Numbered from the stretch's first letter, positions 26,950 to 37,182 are shown. The stretch is DNA of 64,000 bases from Nocardia sp. NBC_01327 (GCF_035958815.1 NZ_CP108383.1:868001-932000); one strand, 5' to 3'. The notes: generated by a model from the sequence alone, not told the origin. A program made the numbers and translations.

Positions 26950-28182
26950 GTGTCTGTTCCGTCGTTACCGGCCGGATTCGATTTCACCGATCCGGCGCTG
27001 TGGGCCGATCGCAGTCCCGTCGAGGAGTTCGCCGCACTGCGGCGCACGGCGCCCGTCTGGTGGAATGCGCAGACCCCCGAACAGGCCGCACCGTTCGATG
27101 ACGGCGGCTTCTGGGCAATTACCCGGCACGAGGACGTCAAGGAGATATCCCGCAGACCGGAGATCTGGTCGTCGCACGAAAAGGGCGCGATCATCCGAAT
27201 GCCTGCCGATTCGCTACCGGAACAGCTGGAGCTGTCACGAAATGCGTTGCTGATCAATATGGATCCGCCGAAACACACCAAGATTCGGCGGATCATCTCG
27301 CAGGGATTCACGCCGCGCGCGGTGGAAGCCCTGCGCAAGACGCTCACCACGCGCGCGGAAGCGATTGTCGCCGAGGCGAAGGCCGCCGGCGGTGGCGACT
27401 TTGTGCAGCAGGTGGCTTCCGAACTTCCGCTGCAGGCCATCGCAGAGTTGCTCGGAGTGCCGCAGGACGATCGGCACAAGCTCTTCACCTGGTCCAATCA
27501 GCTGCTCAGCTATGACGATCCGGAGTTCGCGGGCGCGAATATGACCGCCAATGCCGAACTGCTCGGATACGCCTACAACCTGGCCGAACAGCGGCGCGCC
27601 TGCCCGGCCGCGGATATCGTGACGCAGCTGGTGACCGCCGATGTCGACGGTGAGGCGCTGGGCAGCGATGAATTCGGATTCTTCGTCATCCTGCTGTCGG
27701 TGGCGGGCAATGAGACCACCCGCAATGCCATCACGCACGGCATGAAGGCCTTTGTGGACAATCCGCAGCAGTGGCAGCTGTATCGGGAGCGGCGGCCGAG
27801 GACCGCACCGGACGAAATCGTGCGCTGGGCGACACCGGTGACGTCCTTCCAGCGAACCGCGCTGTGCGACACCGAAATCGGCGGGCAGAAGATTCGCGAA
27901 GGCGATCGGGTGGGGTTGTTCTACAGCTCGGCCAACTTCGATGACGAGGTATTCACCGATCCGTTCGCGTTCGACGTATTGCGCGATCCCAATCCGCATG
28001 TCGGGTTCGGCGGTACCGGTACGCACTTCTGTGTCGGCGCGAATCTGGCGCGACTGGAGATCGACCTCATGTTCAATGCGATCGCCGATGCCATGCCCGA
28101 TCTCGCCGAGGTCGCGCCGCCGGAGCGATTGCGGGCGGGCTGGATCAACGGCATCAAGCACTGGCAGGTCCGGTACGCCTGA
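26950..28182 (+). CDS. cyp125: Cytochrome P450, CYP125-like steroid C26/27 hydroxylase
   Basis: Haem monooxygenase of 410 residues. The sequence follows mycobacterial CYP125 closely, for example GFDFTDPALWADR, LINMDPPKHTKIRRIISQGFTPRA, the I-helix SVAGNETTRNAITHGM, EIVRWATPVTSFQRTA and the closing RAGWINGIKHWQVRYA. The haem cysteine is Cys361 in FGGTGTHFCVGANLAR. CYP125 enzymes oxidise the terminal methyl of the cholesterol side chain. The GTG has GGAGGAAC directly upstream. A KstR-type site ends 39 bases before it, as expected for a cholesterol-catabolism gene. The other main genes of that pathway are not in the window. Confidence 0.92.
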   Translation: MSVPSLPAGFDFTDPALWADRSPVEEFAALRRTAPVWWNAQTPEQAAPFDDGGFWAITRHEDVKEISRRPEIWSSHEKGAIIRMPADSLPEQLELSRNALLINMDPPKHTKIRRIISQGFTPRAVEALRKTLTTRAEAIVAEAKAAGGGDFVQQVASELPLQAIAELLGVPQDDRHKLFTWSNQLLSYDDPEFAGANMTANAELLGYAYNLAEQRRACPAADIVTQLVTADVDGEALGSDEFGFFVILLSVAGNETTRNAITHGMKAFVDNPQQWQLYRERRPRTAPDEIVRWATPVTSFQRTALCDTEIGGQKIREGDRVGLFYSSANFDDEVFTDPFAFDVLRDPNPHVGFGGTGTHFCVGANLARLEIDLMFNAIADAMPDLAEVAPPERLRAGWINGIKHWQVRYA

Positions 28183-28249
28183 ACCGGACGTCCGGTATTC
28201 GTGCACCCGGGCGTGACGTGGGTGAACGGTGGCGTCCACGAACTCGTTC

Positions 28250-28255
28250 TATATT
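28250..28255 (+). promoter_or_regulatory. -10 box for a probably leaderless glutathione peroxidase
   Basis: TATATT at 28250-28255 would start transcription about 7 bases later, on or next to the GTG at 28263. There is no ribosome site. Leaderless mRNAs are common in this order. Confidence 0.45.
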
Positions 28256-28262
28256 CGTGGAC

Positions 28263-28751
28263 GTGACCTCACTTCGCGAAATCCCGCTGCAGACGCTCAC
28301 CGACAAGCCCACCACGCTGGCCGAACTGGCCGGGGACAAAGTGGTGCTGCTGGTCAATGTCGCCTCCAAATGCGGCCTCACCCCGCAGTACACCGGCCTG
28401 GTGGAACTGCAGCAGACTTATGGCGCGCGCGGCTTCAGCGTGGTCGGCGCACCGTGCAACCAGTTCATGGGCCAGGAGCCCGGCACCTCCGAGGAGATCG
28501 CCGAATTCTGCTCCACCACGTACGGGGTCGACTTCCCGCTGCTGGAGAAGCTCGAGGTGAACGGCGAGGGCGCGCACCCGCTGTACCGGGAGCTGACCCA
28601 GGTGGCCGACGCCGAAGGCGCCGCCGGCGACGTCCAGTGGAACTTCGAGAAGTTCCTCATCGGCCGCGACGGCACGGTGCTCGCCCGCATCCGCCCCCGC
28701 ACCGAGCCCACCGACGAGTCGGTAACCAGCGCAATCGAAGCCGCGCTCTAG
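28263..28751 (+). CDS. Glutathione peroxidase family thiol peroxidase
   Basis: Peroxidase of 162 residues, thioredoxin fold. The peroxidatic cysteine is Cys37 in NVASKCGLTPQY. The rest of the catalytic set is Gln67 (APCNQFMGQEPG) and Trp126/Asn127 (QWNFEKFLIGRDG). Actinobacteria lack glutathione, so reduction is probably via thioredoxin or mycothiol. The start is uncertain: GTG at 28263 gives the usual N-terminus (TSLREIPLQTL); GTG at 28257 is also possible. A clear -10 box suggests a leaderless message. The 3' end is followed by the dispersed repeat element. Confidence 0.92.
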   Translation: MTSLREIPLQTLTDKPTTLAELAGDKVVLLVNVASKCGLTPQYTGLVELQQTYGARGFSVVGAPCNQFMGQEPGTSEEIAEFCSTTYGVDFPLLEKLEVNGEGAHPLYRELTQVADAEGAAGDVQWNFEKFLIGRDGTVLARIRPRTEPTDESVTSAIEAAL

Positions 28752-28761
28752 GCATTGCGGG

Positions 28762-28876
28762 GTGGATCCCGGCCAAAAGCGCGCCGGGATGACGAGACGA
28801 AGTGCGCCGGGATGACGAGCCCCGCCATCGCGGACGGCACCCCCGTCATCCCGGCATGTTTTTGGCCGGGATCCAC
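28762..28876. repeat. Second locus of the dispersed palindromic element
   Basis: Copies at 28762-28794 (starts GTGGATCCCGGCC, ends CGGGATGACG) and 28844-28876 (opposite orientation), plus a 14-base fragment GCGCCGGGATGACG at 28804-28817. They lie between the convergent ends of the peroxidase and CYP51 genes. The arms match the 13582-13672 pair, including internal ATCCCGG/CCGGGAT symmetry. Confidence 0.85.
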
Positions 28877-28885
28877 ACCTACCGG

Positions 28886-30238
28886 CTACATGCGCCGTCG
28901 CCGGTAGCGGACCGCGCAGGGCTGCTGGAGTTGGACGACCATTTTCGAATGGTCGTTGCGGTACGTGTCCGACGGCTGGGCGAGTTCGAATTCCCAGTCG
29001 CGCAAGAGGATCGAGAAGATCGCCTTCAGTTGCATGAGGGCGAAGGCTGCTCCCACACAGCGGTGGCGGCCGGCGCCGAAGGGGATCCAGGTCCAGCGGT
29101 TGGCCAGATCGGCCTGGTTCGGGTCCAGGTAGCGGCCGGGATCGAATCGGGCGGGGTCGGGGAAGTCCTCCGGAATGCGGTTGGAGACAGCGGGTGTCGC
29201 GGCCACCAGGTCGCCGGGGGCGATGGTGCGGCCGCAGACTTCGAATTCGTCGCGGGCCACGCGCATCAGCACGATGAGCGGCGGGTGCAGGCGGAGTACC
29301 TCTTTGAGGACTGCCTCCAGCTGCGGAATCTGGCGTAGCGCATGGAAACTCACGTCCGCGCCGTCGGCGTAGAGCTCGTCGAGTTCGGTGACGACGCGCC
29401 GCATCACCTCCGGATTGCGGAGCAGTTCGATGATCGTCCAGGCCGCGGTGCCCGAGGTGGTGTGGTGCCCGGCGAACATCATGGAGATGAAGACGCCGGT
29501 GATCTCGCTGGGGGAGAAACGGGGATTGCCCTGCTCGTCCTGGATCGAGACCAGCACATCGAGCATGTCCCGATCGTCTTTGCCGGTAGGGGGATTCGCG
29601 AGCCGTCCGGCCATGATGTGCCGCACCAGCTTCACCAGTTGCCAGCGGGCTTCGTCACGGCGGCGGAAGCTTTCGATGGGTGCGTCCGGGTCGACGTAGC
29701 AGTAGGCGTCTGTGCCGCGCTCCAGCTCGTGATAGAGGTGCGCGAAGCGGCTGTCGAGCTCCTCGCGGAATTTGACGCCGATGAGGCAGGCCGAGGAGGT
29801 GTAGATGGTCAGCTCGGCGAAGAATTCCAGTAGATCGATTTCGCCTGCCGCGCCCCATGATTCGAGCATGCGGTGCACTTCGCGGGCGATCGTGGCGGCG
29901 TGACCGCGCATCTGATCACCGCGCAGCGCCTGATTGTGCAGCATCTCCTTACGGCGCTCCGGCGGGGCGTCGAAGACCACGCCCGCACCGAAGATGGGCT
30001 TCATGAACGGGTAGGCGGCGGCCTGATCCAGATCCTCATCGCTCGCGCGGAAGAAGAATTCGTTGGCTTGCGCACCGGTCAGCAGGATGACATCGCGCGA
30101 AGCCAGCCGGAAGGCGCCGATATCACCGCATTCGGCGCGGACCCGCGTCATGAGGGCGATGGGGTCGGTGCGGAATTCCTCGAGATGGCCGTGCTCGTGT
30201 GCGCCGCCCGATACCTGCCGTGGTCTGGTCGGCGTCAT
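28886..30238 (-). CDS. cyp51: Sterol 14-alpha-demethylase (CYP51)
   Basis: P450 of 450 residues. It follows the M. tuberculosis CYP51 pattern nearly throughout: EHGHLEEFRTDPIALM, NEFFFRASDEDLDQAAAYPF, the I-helix MFAGHHTTSGTA, LKEVLRLHPPLIVLMRVA, and haem loop FGAGRHRCVGAAFALM with Cys394. The closing HSKMVVQLQQP also matches. CYP51 removes the 14-alpha methyl from lanosterol-type sterols; the native bacterial substrate is not known. The ATG has GGGAGG six bases upstream. The gene lies 91 bases downstream of a TetR gene on the same strand, and its own promoter carries a 14-bp palindrome at 30260-30273. Confidence 0.97.
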   Translation of the reverse strand: MTPTRPRQVSGGAHEHGHLEEFRTDPIALMTRVRAECGDIGAFRLASRDVILLTGAQANEFFFRASDEDLDQAAAYPFMKPIFGAGVVFDAPPERRKEMLHNQALRGDQMRGHAATIAREVHRMLESWGAAGEIDLLEFFAELTIYTSSACLIGVKFREELDSRFAHLYHELERGTDAYCYVDPDAPIESFRRRDEARWQLVKLVRHIMAGRLANPPTGKDDRDMLDVLVSIQDEQGNPRFSPSEITGVFISMMFAGHHTTSGTAAWTIIELLRNPEVMRRVVTELDELYADGADVSFHALRQIPQLEAVLKEVLRLHPPLIVLMRVARDEFEVCGRTIAPGDLVAATPAVSNRIPEDFPDPARFDPGRYLDPNQADLANRWTWIPFGAGRHRCVGAAFALMQLKAIFSILLRDWEFELAQPSDTYRNDHSKMVVQLQQPCAVRYRRRRM

Positions 30239-30259
30239 CGGAAACCTCCCGCAGTGCAG

Positions 30260-30273
30260 CAGACAGCTGTCTG
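30260..30273. promoter_or_regulatory. Palindrome before cyp51
   Basis: CAGACAGCTGTCTG, perfect 14-bp dyad, 22 bases before the cyp51 start. It shares CAGACA..TGTC with sites at 30917-30930 and 40154-40167, so all may bind the same TetR. Confidence 0.75.
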
Positions 30274-30329
30274 GACGGTACTACGGGAGTGTGTGCCCGG
30301 CGGTGGGAATTCGCAGATTCCGGAAAGGC

Positions 30330-31665
<1,336 letters not shown>

Positions 31666-31804
31666 ACAAGGCAAAAGAGACAAGATAAAGACGCCTGGAC
31701 AAGAAGAGCAAGACATAAGAACGAGAACAAATGATAAAACCCGAATATTCTGAATAGCCTTATATCACAACGGAATTCGCCTTTCCGGGTCTGTTTTCCA
31801 GCGG

Positions 31805-31816
31805 TAGAATAGAGGC
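31805..31816 (+). promoter_or_regulatory. -10 box of the DUF222-HNH gene
   Basis: TAGAAT at 31805-31810, six bases before the ATG, so the transcript would begin at or next to the start codon (leaderless). The 150 bases upstream are strikingly A/T-rich for this genome. Confidence 0.5.
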
Positions 31817-33325
31817 ATGGAATCAAGGGAAGAAACCGCAATCACGACCGGTGCAGCCGCACTGGTCGCGGCGGTCGATACCCTCACCACCCTGTCGTTG
31901 ATTCCGTTGCCCGACACCGACATCGTCGAGTTGATGCAGCAGATCGAAACCAGCACCCGCCGGTTGGCGTCAGTGCAACGAGACCTGATCGTACAAGCCT
32001 GTGCCCGGTCGTTGCCCACCAAGAACGGTTCCGGGAGCCCGGCCCTGTATTTGCAAGCGGTGCTGCACATCTCGCACGGGGATGCGATCAACCGGTGGCG
32101 CACCGCCGAAGACCTCGCCGTCTGGCACCGCGTCGGTGACGAACCCGACCCGGCCCCGATACTGCCGTGCTCGGCCCAGGCTCTCGATGACGGGGCGATC
32201 TCCCTCGATCATGTGCGGGTGATCCGGCAGGTCATGAACCGGCTGCCCAGCAAGGTCCCCGCCGAAGCCCGCGCGTATGCCGAGCAGGAGTTGGCCCGGC
32301 AGGCGCGCGCGTTGGATCCGACGCATCTGCCTCGGATCGGGGAGCGGATCCTGGGTTACCTCGACCCGGACGGCACACTCACCGACGATGACGACCGGCA
32401 GCGCTTGCGGTCGGCGAGTGCGAGTCCGCAACGCTACGACCTGATGTCCACCCTCACCGTCGAACTCACCCCTGATGCGCGTGGGGCCTTCGATGCGGTG
32501 ATGGCGAAGCTCGCGCGTCCGGGGATGTGCAACCCTGCGGACAAGGAAAGCCCGTGGGCCGAGGATGAGGACAACCCGATCCCCCGGGACGTACTCGAAG
32601 CCTGCGCCGCCCGCGACGAGCGCACCAAGGTCCAACGCCAGCACGATGCGTTGCTGGCGGTGCTGCACCCGGACTTCAACCCCGCCAAGCTCGGCTCCCA
32701 CCGCGGGCTGCCCGTCTCGACGATCCTCACCATGAGCATCGAAGACGTGGAACGCGTCGCCGGAGTGGCCACCACCGCGACCGGCGGCACGGTGCCGGTT
32801 CCCGAGGCGTTGAAGTTGGCCGCCCGCCGGTCCAAGACGTTCGTGCTTGTGAAGAACAAGGACGGCATGCCCCTGCACCTGGGCGAAGCCCGGTTGGCGA
32901 ACCCGGCGCAGCGGTTGGCGTTGATCGCCACCGAACGCGGCTGCACCCGCCCCGGTTGCTCGGCCCCCGCGAGCATGGCCGCCGTGCATCACGTGACCGA
33001 GTTCTGCAAAGGCGGACGCACCGATATCGAAAACCTCACCCTCGCCTGCGATCACTGCCATGCCCTGGTCAAGGGCGGTCCGCGCGGGTGGAAGACGATC
33101 AAACTCGGTGCGGATTCGGACTTCCCGGGCCGTACGGCGTGGATCGCGCCTGCGCATGTGGACCCGACGGGTACTCCGCAGGTCAATCATCTGCATCACC
33201 CGGGTGAGTTGATGTCGGAGGCTCCGCCGTCGCTGCGGCCTGGTCGGGTGTGTCGTGCCTGGGGGTTGTCCCCGGTGCGGTACCGGTTGCTGCGTCGGGT
33301 CGCCACACCGCCACCGCGACAATAG
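31817..33325 (+). CDS. DUF222 and HNH endonuclease protein (13E12 type)
   Basis: Protein of 502 residues. The N-terminal 330 residues are the alpha-helical DUF222 domain typical of actinobacterial 13E12 repeat proteins. The C-terminal HNH region has CTRPGCSAPASMAAVHHVTE, FCKGGRTDIENLTLACDHCH, with paired cysteines for zinc and catalytic HH and N. The family is multicopy in many actinobacteria and associated with repeats such as REP13E12; its DNA target is not established. Flanks differ from the neighbourhood: A/T-rich upstream and a 747-base region with an inverted repeat downstream. Together this suggests a mobile or formerly mobile unit. Confidence 0.92.
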   Translation: MESREETAITTGAAALVAAVDTLTTLSLIPLPDTDIVELMQQIETSTRRLASVQRDLIVQACARSLPTKNGSGSPALYLQAVLHISHGDAINRWRTAEDLAVWHRVGDEPDPAPILPCSAQALDDGAISLDHVRVIRQVMNRLPSKVPAEARAYAEQELARQARALDPTHLPRIGERILGYLDPDGTLTDDDDRQRLRSASASPQRYDLMSTLTVELTPDARGAFDAVMAKLARPGMCNPADKESPWAEDEDNPIPRDVLEACAARDERTKVQRQHDALLAVLHPDFNPAKLGSHRGLPVSTILTMSIEDVERVAGVATTATGGTVPVPEALKLAARRSKTFVLVKNKDGMPLHLGEARLANPAQRLALIATERGCTRPGCSAPASMAAVHHVTEFCKGGRTDIENLTLACDHCHALVKGGPRGWKTIKLGADSDFPGRTAWIAPAHVDPTGTPQVNHLHHPGELMSEAPPSLRPGRVCRAWGLSPVRYRLLRRVATPPPRQ

Positions 33326-34072
33326 GTTTCCCGCCCTCGTGTCACCGACAGGATCATCCTGTCGGTGCTAGAGGTCGTTGCCGGACAAGGTTTTTCGGGG
33401 TTTTGGTTTTCGATCCCTTGTTTCCGGGCGTCTTTGTTCTTTGAATCTTTGGTCTTTTCATCTTGTGTCTGTGAAACCGGACCACAGCCGGTCGACCCCG
33501 CCGGTACCGCAGGTACTTCCGTGCTGCGGGAGGTAAATCGGGTACCCCACCCGACGTCACCAGCACGGCCATCTCGGGCCCTGCCCGCACCCAGGGACTC
33601 AACACCGCCTCTCGCCGCACGCAACCCAGGTGCACCGGCCTCATCTCGGCCTCGAATCCCCCGAAGCGGGCACCACACAACCCTTCTCTCCGACCGCACA
33701 GCAGGTGTACGCACGGCACAGACCCGATAACCGTTGTGCCGCTGAGAGACCCGCTGTTCGATCCCCGGTGGCCGACGGTTTCTATGCCGAAACGGTCGGT
33801 GCACCTGGGTTTCTTGCCTCCAGGGCAGGGTTGGTCAGCACGGGGGTGCGGGCAAAGCCCGAGATGGCCGTGCTGGGCACGTGGGGAGACGTACCCGATT
33901 TACCTCCCGCAGTTGGGAGAACTACCTGCGGTACCAGCTCGGTCGACCGGCTGTGGTCCGGTTTCAGAGACAAAGACGGAAGAGCGAGGGTCTGAAAGGC
34001 GAGAGTGGAGAACGCAATACGTGAAAGGGGAAGGGGCGAAGAGTGAGGGTGGGGGAAAGGGAGGTCCGGGGG
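33326..34072. other. 747-bp intergenic region with two inverted repeat copies
   Basis: No convincing gene. Each side has a pyrimidine-rich tract leading from a gene's stop codon (HNH on plus, toroid protein on minus) into one copy of a 170-180 bp repeat. The two copies face each other. Reading frames seen here are mirror images of the repeat and lack ribosome sites. Confidence 0.75.
33462..33977. repeat. Long imperfect inverted repeat
   Basis: Left copy about 33462-33650, right copy about 33787-33977, centre about 136 bases. Exact shared blocks on opposite strands include GAAACCGGACCACAGCC, GGTACCGCAGGTA, CTGCGGGAGGTAAATCGGG, CAGCACGGCCATCTCGGG and AACCCAGGTGCACCG, in the same order with short divergent stretches between. 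Confidence 0.85.
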
Positions 34073-35140
34073 TTAGTGGGGGCTGGGTTCGGGGCAGGTG
34101 CAGGTGGTGGTGGGGAGTTGGGGGAGGAGGTTGCGGAAGATGTTGTGGGCGGGGGTGGTTCGGGAGACGGCGTCGGCGGCTAGGAGGGTGGCGGCGGCGG
34201 TCCAGGTGGTGCGTTCTTCGGGCCAGCGTTTGCCGTCGGTGAAGACTAGGCCGGTCCAGTAGGAGCCGTCGGACTCGCGGAGGTGCTGCATGTCGGTGAA
34301 GAGGCGGAGGGCTCGGGGGGTGTCGCCTATGGCATCCAGGGTCAGGACCAGTTCGCAGGTTTCGGCGCCGGTTACCCAGGGGTGGTCGGAGACGCAGCGG
34401 ATGCCCAGGTCGGGGACTACGAAAGTGGGCCAGTGGGTGTTGATTCGGGCTTGGGCGGCTCGGCCTCGGATCGCACCGGAGAGGACGGGGTAGTACCAGT
34501 CCATGGAGTAGCGGGCCTTGTCGAGGAAGGCTTCGGGGTGGTCGCGGAGGGCATGGCCCAGGCGGAGGGCGGCTACCTCCCACTCGGGTTGGGGGTCGCC
34601 CAGCTGGTCGGCCAGGGCGAGGGCGCAGCGGAGGCTGTGGAAGATGCTGGAGCAACCGGTGAGGAGGGCTTCGCCCGAGGAGCCTTCGGGGCCTGCGGAC
34701 CAATGGATTTCGCCGAATCGGCCCTGCTGGAGCGAGAGGACGAAGTTGACGGCGTCCCGCACCACCGGCCACATTTCGCGGGCGAAGACGGAATCGCCGG
34801 TGCTGGTGGAGTAGTGCAGCACGCCGGTGGCGATGTAGGCGCAGAAGTTGGTGTCGCTGTGCTCGTTCTCGATGACGCCATTGCGGAACTGGCTGGGCCA
34901 GGAACCATCGGCGCGCTGGGTTTTCGCGCTCCACAGGTAGGCGGCGCGGGCTTCGTCCAGCAGTCCGGCCGCCGTCAAAGCCATGGCGTTTTCGATATGG
35001 TCCCAGGGGTCGGTGTGCCCGCCGGTGAACCAGGGCAGAGCGCCATCGGATTCCTGTGTGGCAGCGATGGATTCGGCGCTCTGCAGGAACTGGCGGGCGG
35101 TCAGGACACCGGGGACGCGGGGTAGGTCAGCGCCGGGCAC
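34073..35140 (-). CDS. Alpha/alpha-toroid (prenyltransferase-like) protein
   Basis: Protein of 355 residues with repeated helical hairpins and QW-like motifs (IAATQESDGALPWFTG, TQRADGSWPS, LRESDGSYWTG), similar to the six-hairpin toroid of prenyltransferases and related glycosidases. No DXDD motif of cyclases is seen. DHIENAMALTAAG and DTNFCAYIA suggest polar lining residues. GTG start, overlapping the methyltransferase stop by 14 bases. It is the last gene of a GT4-methyltransferase-toroid operon, so it probably acts on the same glycolipid or sugar product. Enzymatic type is open. Confidence 0.75.
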   Translation of the reverse strand: MPGADLPRVPGVLTARQFLQSAESIAATQESDGALPWFTGGHTDPWDHIENAMALTAAGLLDEARAAYLWSAKTQRADGSWPSQFRNGVIENEHSDTNFCAYIATGVLHYSTSTGDSVFAREMWPVVRDAVNFVLSLQQGRFGEIHWSAGPEGSSGEALLTGCSSIFHSLRCALALADQLGDPQPEWEVAALRLGHALRDHPEAFLDKARYSMDWYYPVLSGAIRGRAAQARINTHWPTFVVPDLGIRCVSDHPWVTGAETCELVLTLDAIGDTPRALRLFTDMQHLRESDGSYWTGLVFTDGKRWPEERTTWTAAATLLAADAVSRTTPAHNIFRNLLPQLPTTTCTCPEPSPH

Positions 35141-35858
35141 TGCGAACCGCCGGCTTCGCGAAGTACAGGGCGACGCTCTTGCCGATGAACGGATCGAGCA
35201 GTCGTTCGGTGACGCGGGTCAGCTGCGGCGCGGACATCATGTCCCACACCAGCATTCGATGGTAGGTGCTGACCAGCGGGTTCTTCTCGTCCTTGACGCC
35301 GACCGCACATTTCAGCCACCAGTACGGGGAGTGCAGCGCATGTGCGTGGGCCCTGTGGATAAATCGCATACCCTGCGCTGCGACCTTCTCGCGGAGTTCG
35401 TCGGCGCGGTAGATGCGGACGTGTCCGCCCTCGTTGGCGTGGTATTCGTCCGACAGTGCCCAGCAGATCCGTTCCGGCAGCCACCGCGGCACCGTGATCG
35501 CCAGCGCCCCACCGGGTTTGACCACCCGCACCAACTCGGCGATGGCCGCCTCGTCCTGCGGCACGTGCTCGAGGATCTCGGAGGCGATCACCACATCGAA
35601 TTCCCCGTCGCCGTAGGGCAGATCCAGTGCATCGCCGCGCACCGTCTCGGCCTTGGCGTACCCGGGCGCCTCGCCGACCTCGGCCATGGCCTTGAACATG
35701 ACGTCCACATCGGCCAGGTCGGAACCGTTCTGGTCGAACGCCACAATGTCCGCACCGCGCCGATACGCCTCGAACGAATGCCGGCCGGCCCCGCACCCCA
35801 CATCGATGACGCGGGTGCCGGGGCCGATGCCCAGGCGGTCGAAGTCGACGGTCAGCAT
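35127..35858 (-). CDS. Class I SAM-dependent methyltransferase
   Basis: Methyltransferase of 243 residues. Motif I is RVIDVGCGAGRHSFEA, then ADIVAFDQNG for the ribose contact, with FDVVIASEILEHVP as motif for the substrate loop, and VKPGGALAITVP as motif III. The ATG overlaps the glycosyltransferase stop (ATGCTGA), and the stop overlaps the toroid gene, so all three genes are tightly coupled. O- or C-methylation of a sugar or lipid made by the upstream glycosyltransferase is plausible. Confidence 0.88.
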   Translation of the reverse strand: MLTVDFDRLGIGPGTRVIDVGCGAGRHSFEAYRRGADIVAFDQNGSDLADVDVMFKAMAEVGEAPGYAKAETVRGDALDLPYGDGEFDVVIASEILEHVPQDEAAIAELVRVVKPGGALAITVPRWLPERICWALSDEYHANEGGHVRIYRADELREKVAAQGMRFIHRAHAHALHSPYWWLKCAVGVKDEKNPLVSTYHRMLVWDMMSAPQLTRVTERLLDPFIGKSVALYFAKPAVRSARR

Positions 35859-37117
35859 TGGTGCGCCTCCTGGCGGATCGGGGTGATGGCCGGACGGGAG
35901 CCGTGCCGGGTTATAGCTTGTTCGTAGACGGAGACCGTCTGGGCGGCAACGGCTTCCCAGCTGAAGACCTCCAGGGCGCGTCGCCGTCCCGCCGCGCTCA
36001 GGTGGCGCAGGCGTTCGGGGGAGTCGAGCAGTTCGCCGAGCACCCGGGTCAGCTCCGCCACATTGCCGGGTTCGACCAGCTCCGCACAGCCGCCGACCAC
36101 CTCCGGCAGCGCTCCGGCACGGCTGGCGACGAGGGGCGTGCCGCTGGCCATGGCCTCCACGGCGGGCAGGGAGAAGCCTTCGTACAGCGAGGGGATGCAG
36201 GCGATCTCGGCGGAGCTGAGCAACTGGGCCAGCTCCTCGTCGCCGAGTCCGCTGACGGCGGTGACGATATCGGCGATGCCGAGTTCGGCGATGAGCTTCT
36301 CGGTGGGGCCCTCCGGCTCCAGTTTGGCGACCAGCCGCACGTCCAGGACATGTGTATTGCGCAGCCGGGCAACGGCATTCAGCAGGTGGGCGATGCCCTT
36401 CAACGGCTTGTCCGCACTGGCCACGGCGACAATGCGCCCCGGCACCCGCGGCGAAGCGCGCGGCCGGAACAGTTCGGTGTCCACACCCAGCGGCACCGTG
36501 CGCAGCCGCTCCGGCAGCACTCCGAAGTCCGCGGCGATATCGTTCGCCGAGGACGATGACACGGTGATCAGCTCCGGAATCTGCCGGGCGACGCGCTGCT
36601 GCATGCCGAGAAACCCATACCACCTGCGCAGGAAGGGTTTTCGCCGCCACGTCGCGGCCGCCAGATCCACTTCCCGGTCCCGGGTGATCGGATGGTGGAT
36701 CGTCGCCACCAGCGGGAGGTGCCGCGCGATATCCAGCAGCCCGTAGCCGAGGCACTGATTGTCGTGCACCACATCGAATTCCGCCGCTCGCGCCCGCAGG
36801 ATTCTGGCGGCGCGCAGGCTGAAGGTGCGCGGTTCCGGGAATCCGGCAGTCCACATGGTGGCGACCTCGAGCAGATCGATGCCGTCGCGGATCTCACCGG
36901 GCCGTGGGGTGCGGAACGGGTCCTCGTCCCGGTACAGATCCAGGCTCGGTACCTCGGTGAGCCGCACCCGGGGGTCGAGGTGTTCGGGATAGGGCTGCCC
37001 GGAGAACACCTCGACCTCGTGCCCCAGTTCCGCCAGGCCCGCGCTGAGATAGCGGACGTAGACCCCTTGTCCTCCACAGTGGGTTTTGCTGCGGTAGGAC
37101 AGCAGGGCAATACGCAC
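35852..37117 (-). CDS. Family 4-type glycosyltransferase
   Basis: Glycosyltransferase of 421 residues with the GT-B fold. The N-terminal glycine loop is KTHCGGQGVYVRYLSAGLAE; the donor-binding C-terminal part has ASADKPLKGIAHLLNAVA, PSLYEGFSLPAVEAMASGTP and the EX7E-like glutamates within it, matching retaining GT4 enzymes. It makes a glycosidic bond from a nucleotide sugar; the acceptor is unknown. It starts the GT4-methyltransferase-toroid operon. A non-coding gap of 98 bases separates it from the F420 gene, with a terminator hairpin. Confidence 0.92.
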   Translation of the reverse strand: MRIALLSYRSKTHCGGQGVYVRYLSAGLAELGHEVEVFSGQPYPEHLDPRVRLTEVPSLDLYRDEDPFRTPRPGEIRDGIDLLEVATMWTAGFPEPRTFSLRAARILRARAAEFDVVHDNQCLGYGLLDIARHLPLVATIHHPITRDREVDLAAATWRRKPFLRRWYGFLGMQQRVARQIPELITVSSSSANDIAADFGVLPERLRTVPLGVDTELFRPRASPRVPGRIVAVASADKPLKGIAHLLNAVARLRNTHVLDVRLVAKLEPEGPTEKLIAELGIADIVTAVSGLGDEELAQLLSSAEIACIPSLYEGFSLPAVEAMASGTPLVASRAGALPEVVGGCAELVEPGNVAELTRVLGELLDSPERLRHLSAAGRRRALEVFSWEAVAAQTVSVYEQAITRHGSRPAITPIRQEAHQC

Positions 37118-37182
37118 GTCACGGCCTTTCGTAGGGCGCAGTGAAATTTACTGGGGGAGTGTGAATTTCAGAAGTCGTGCAG

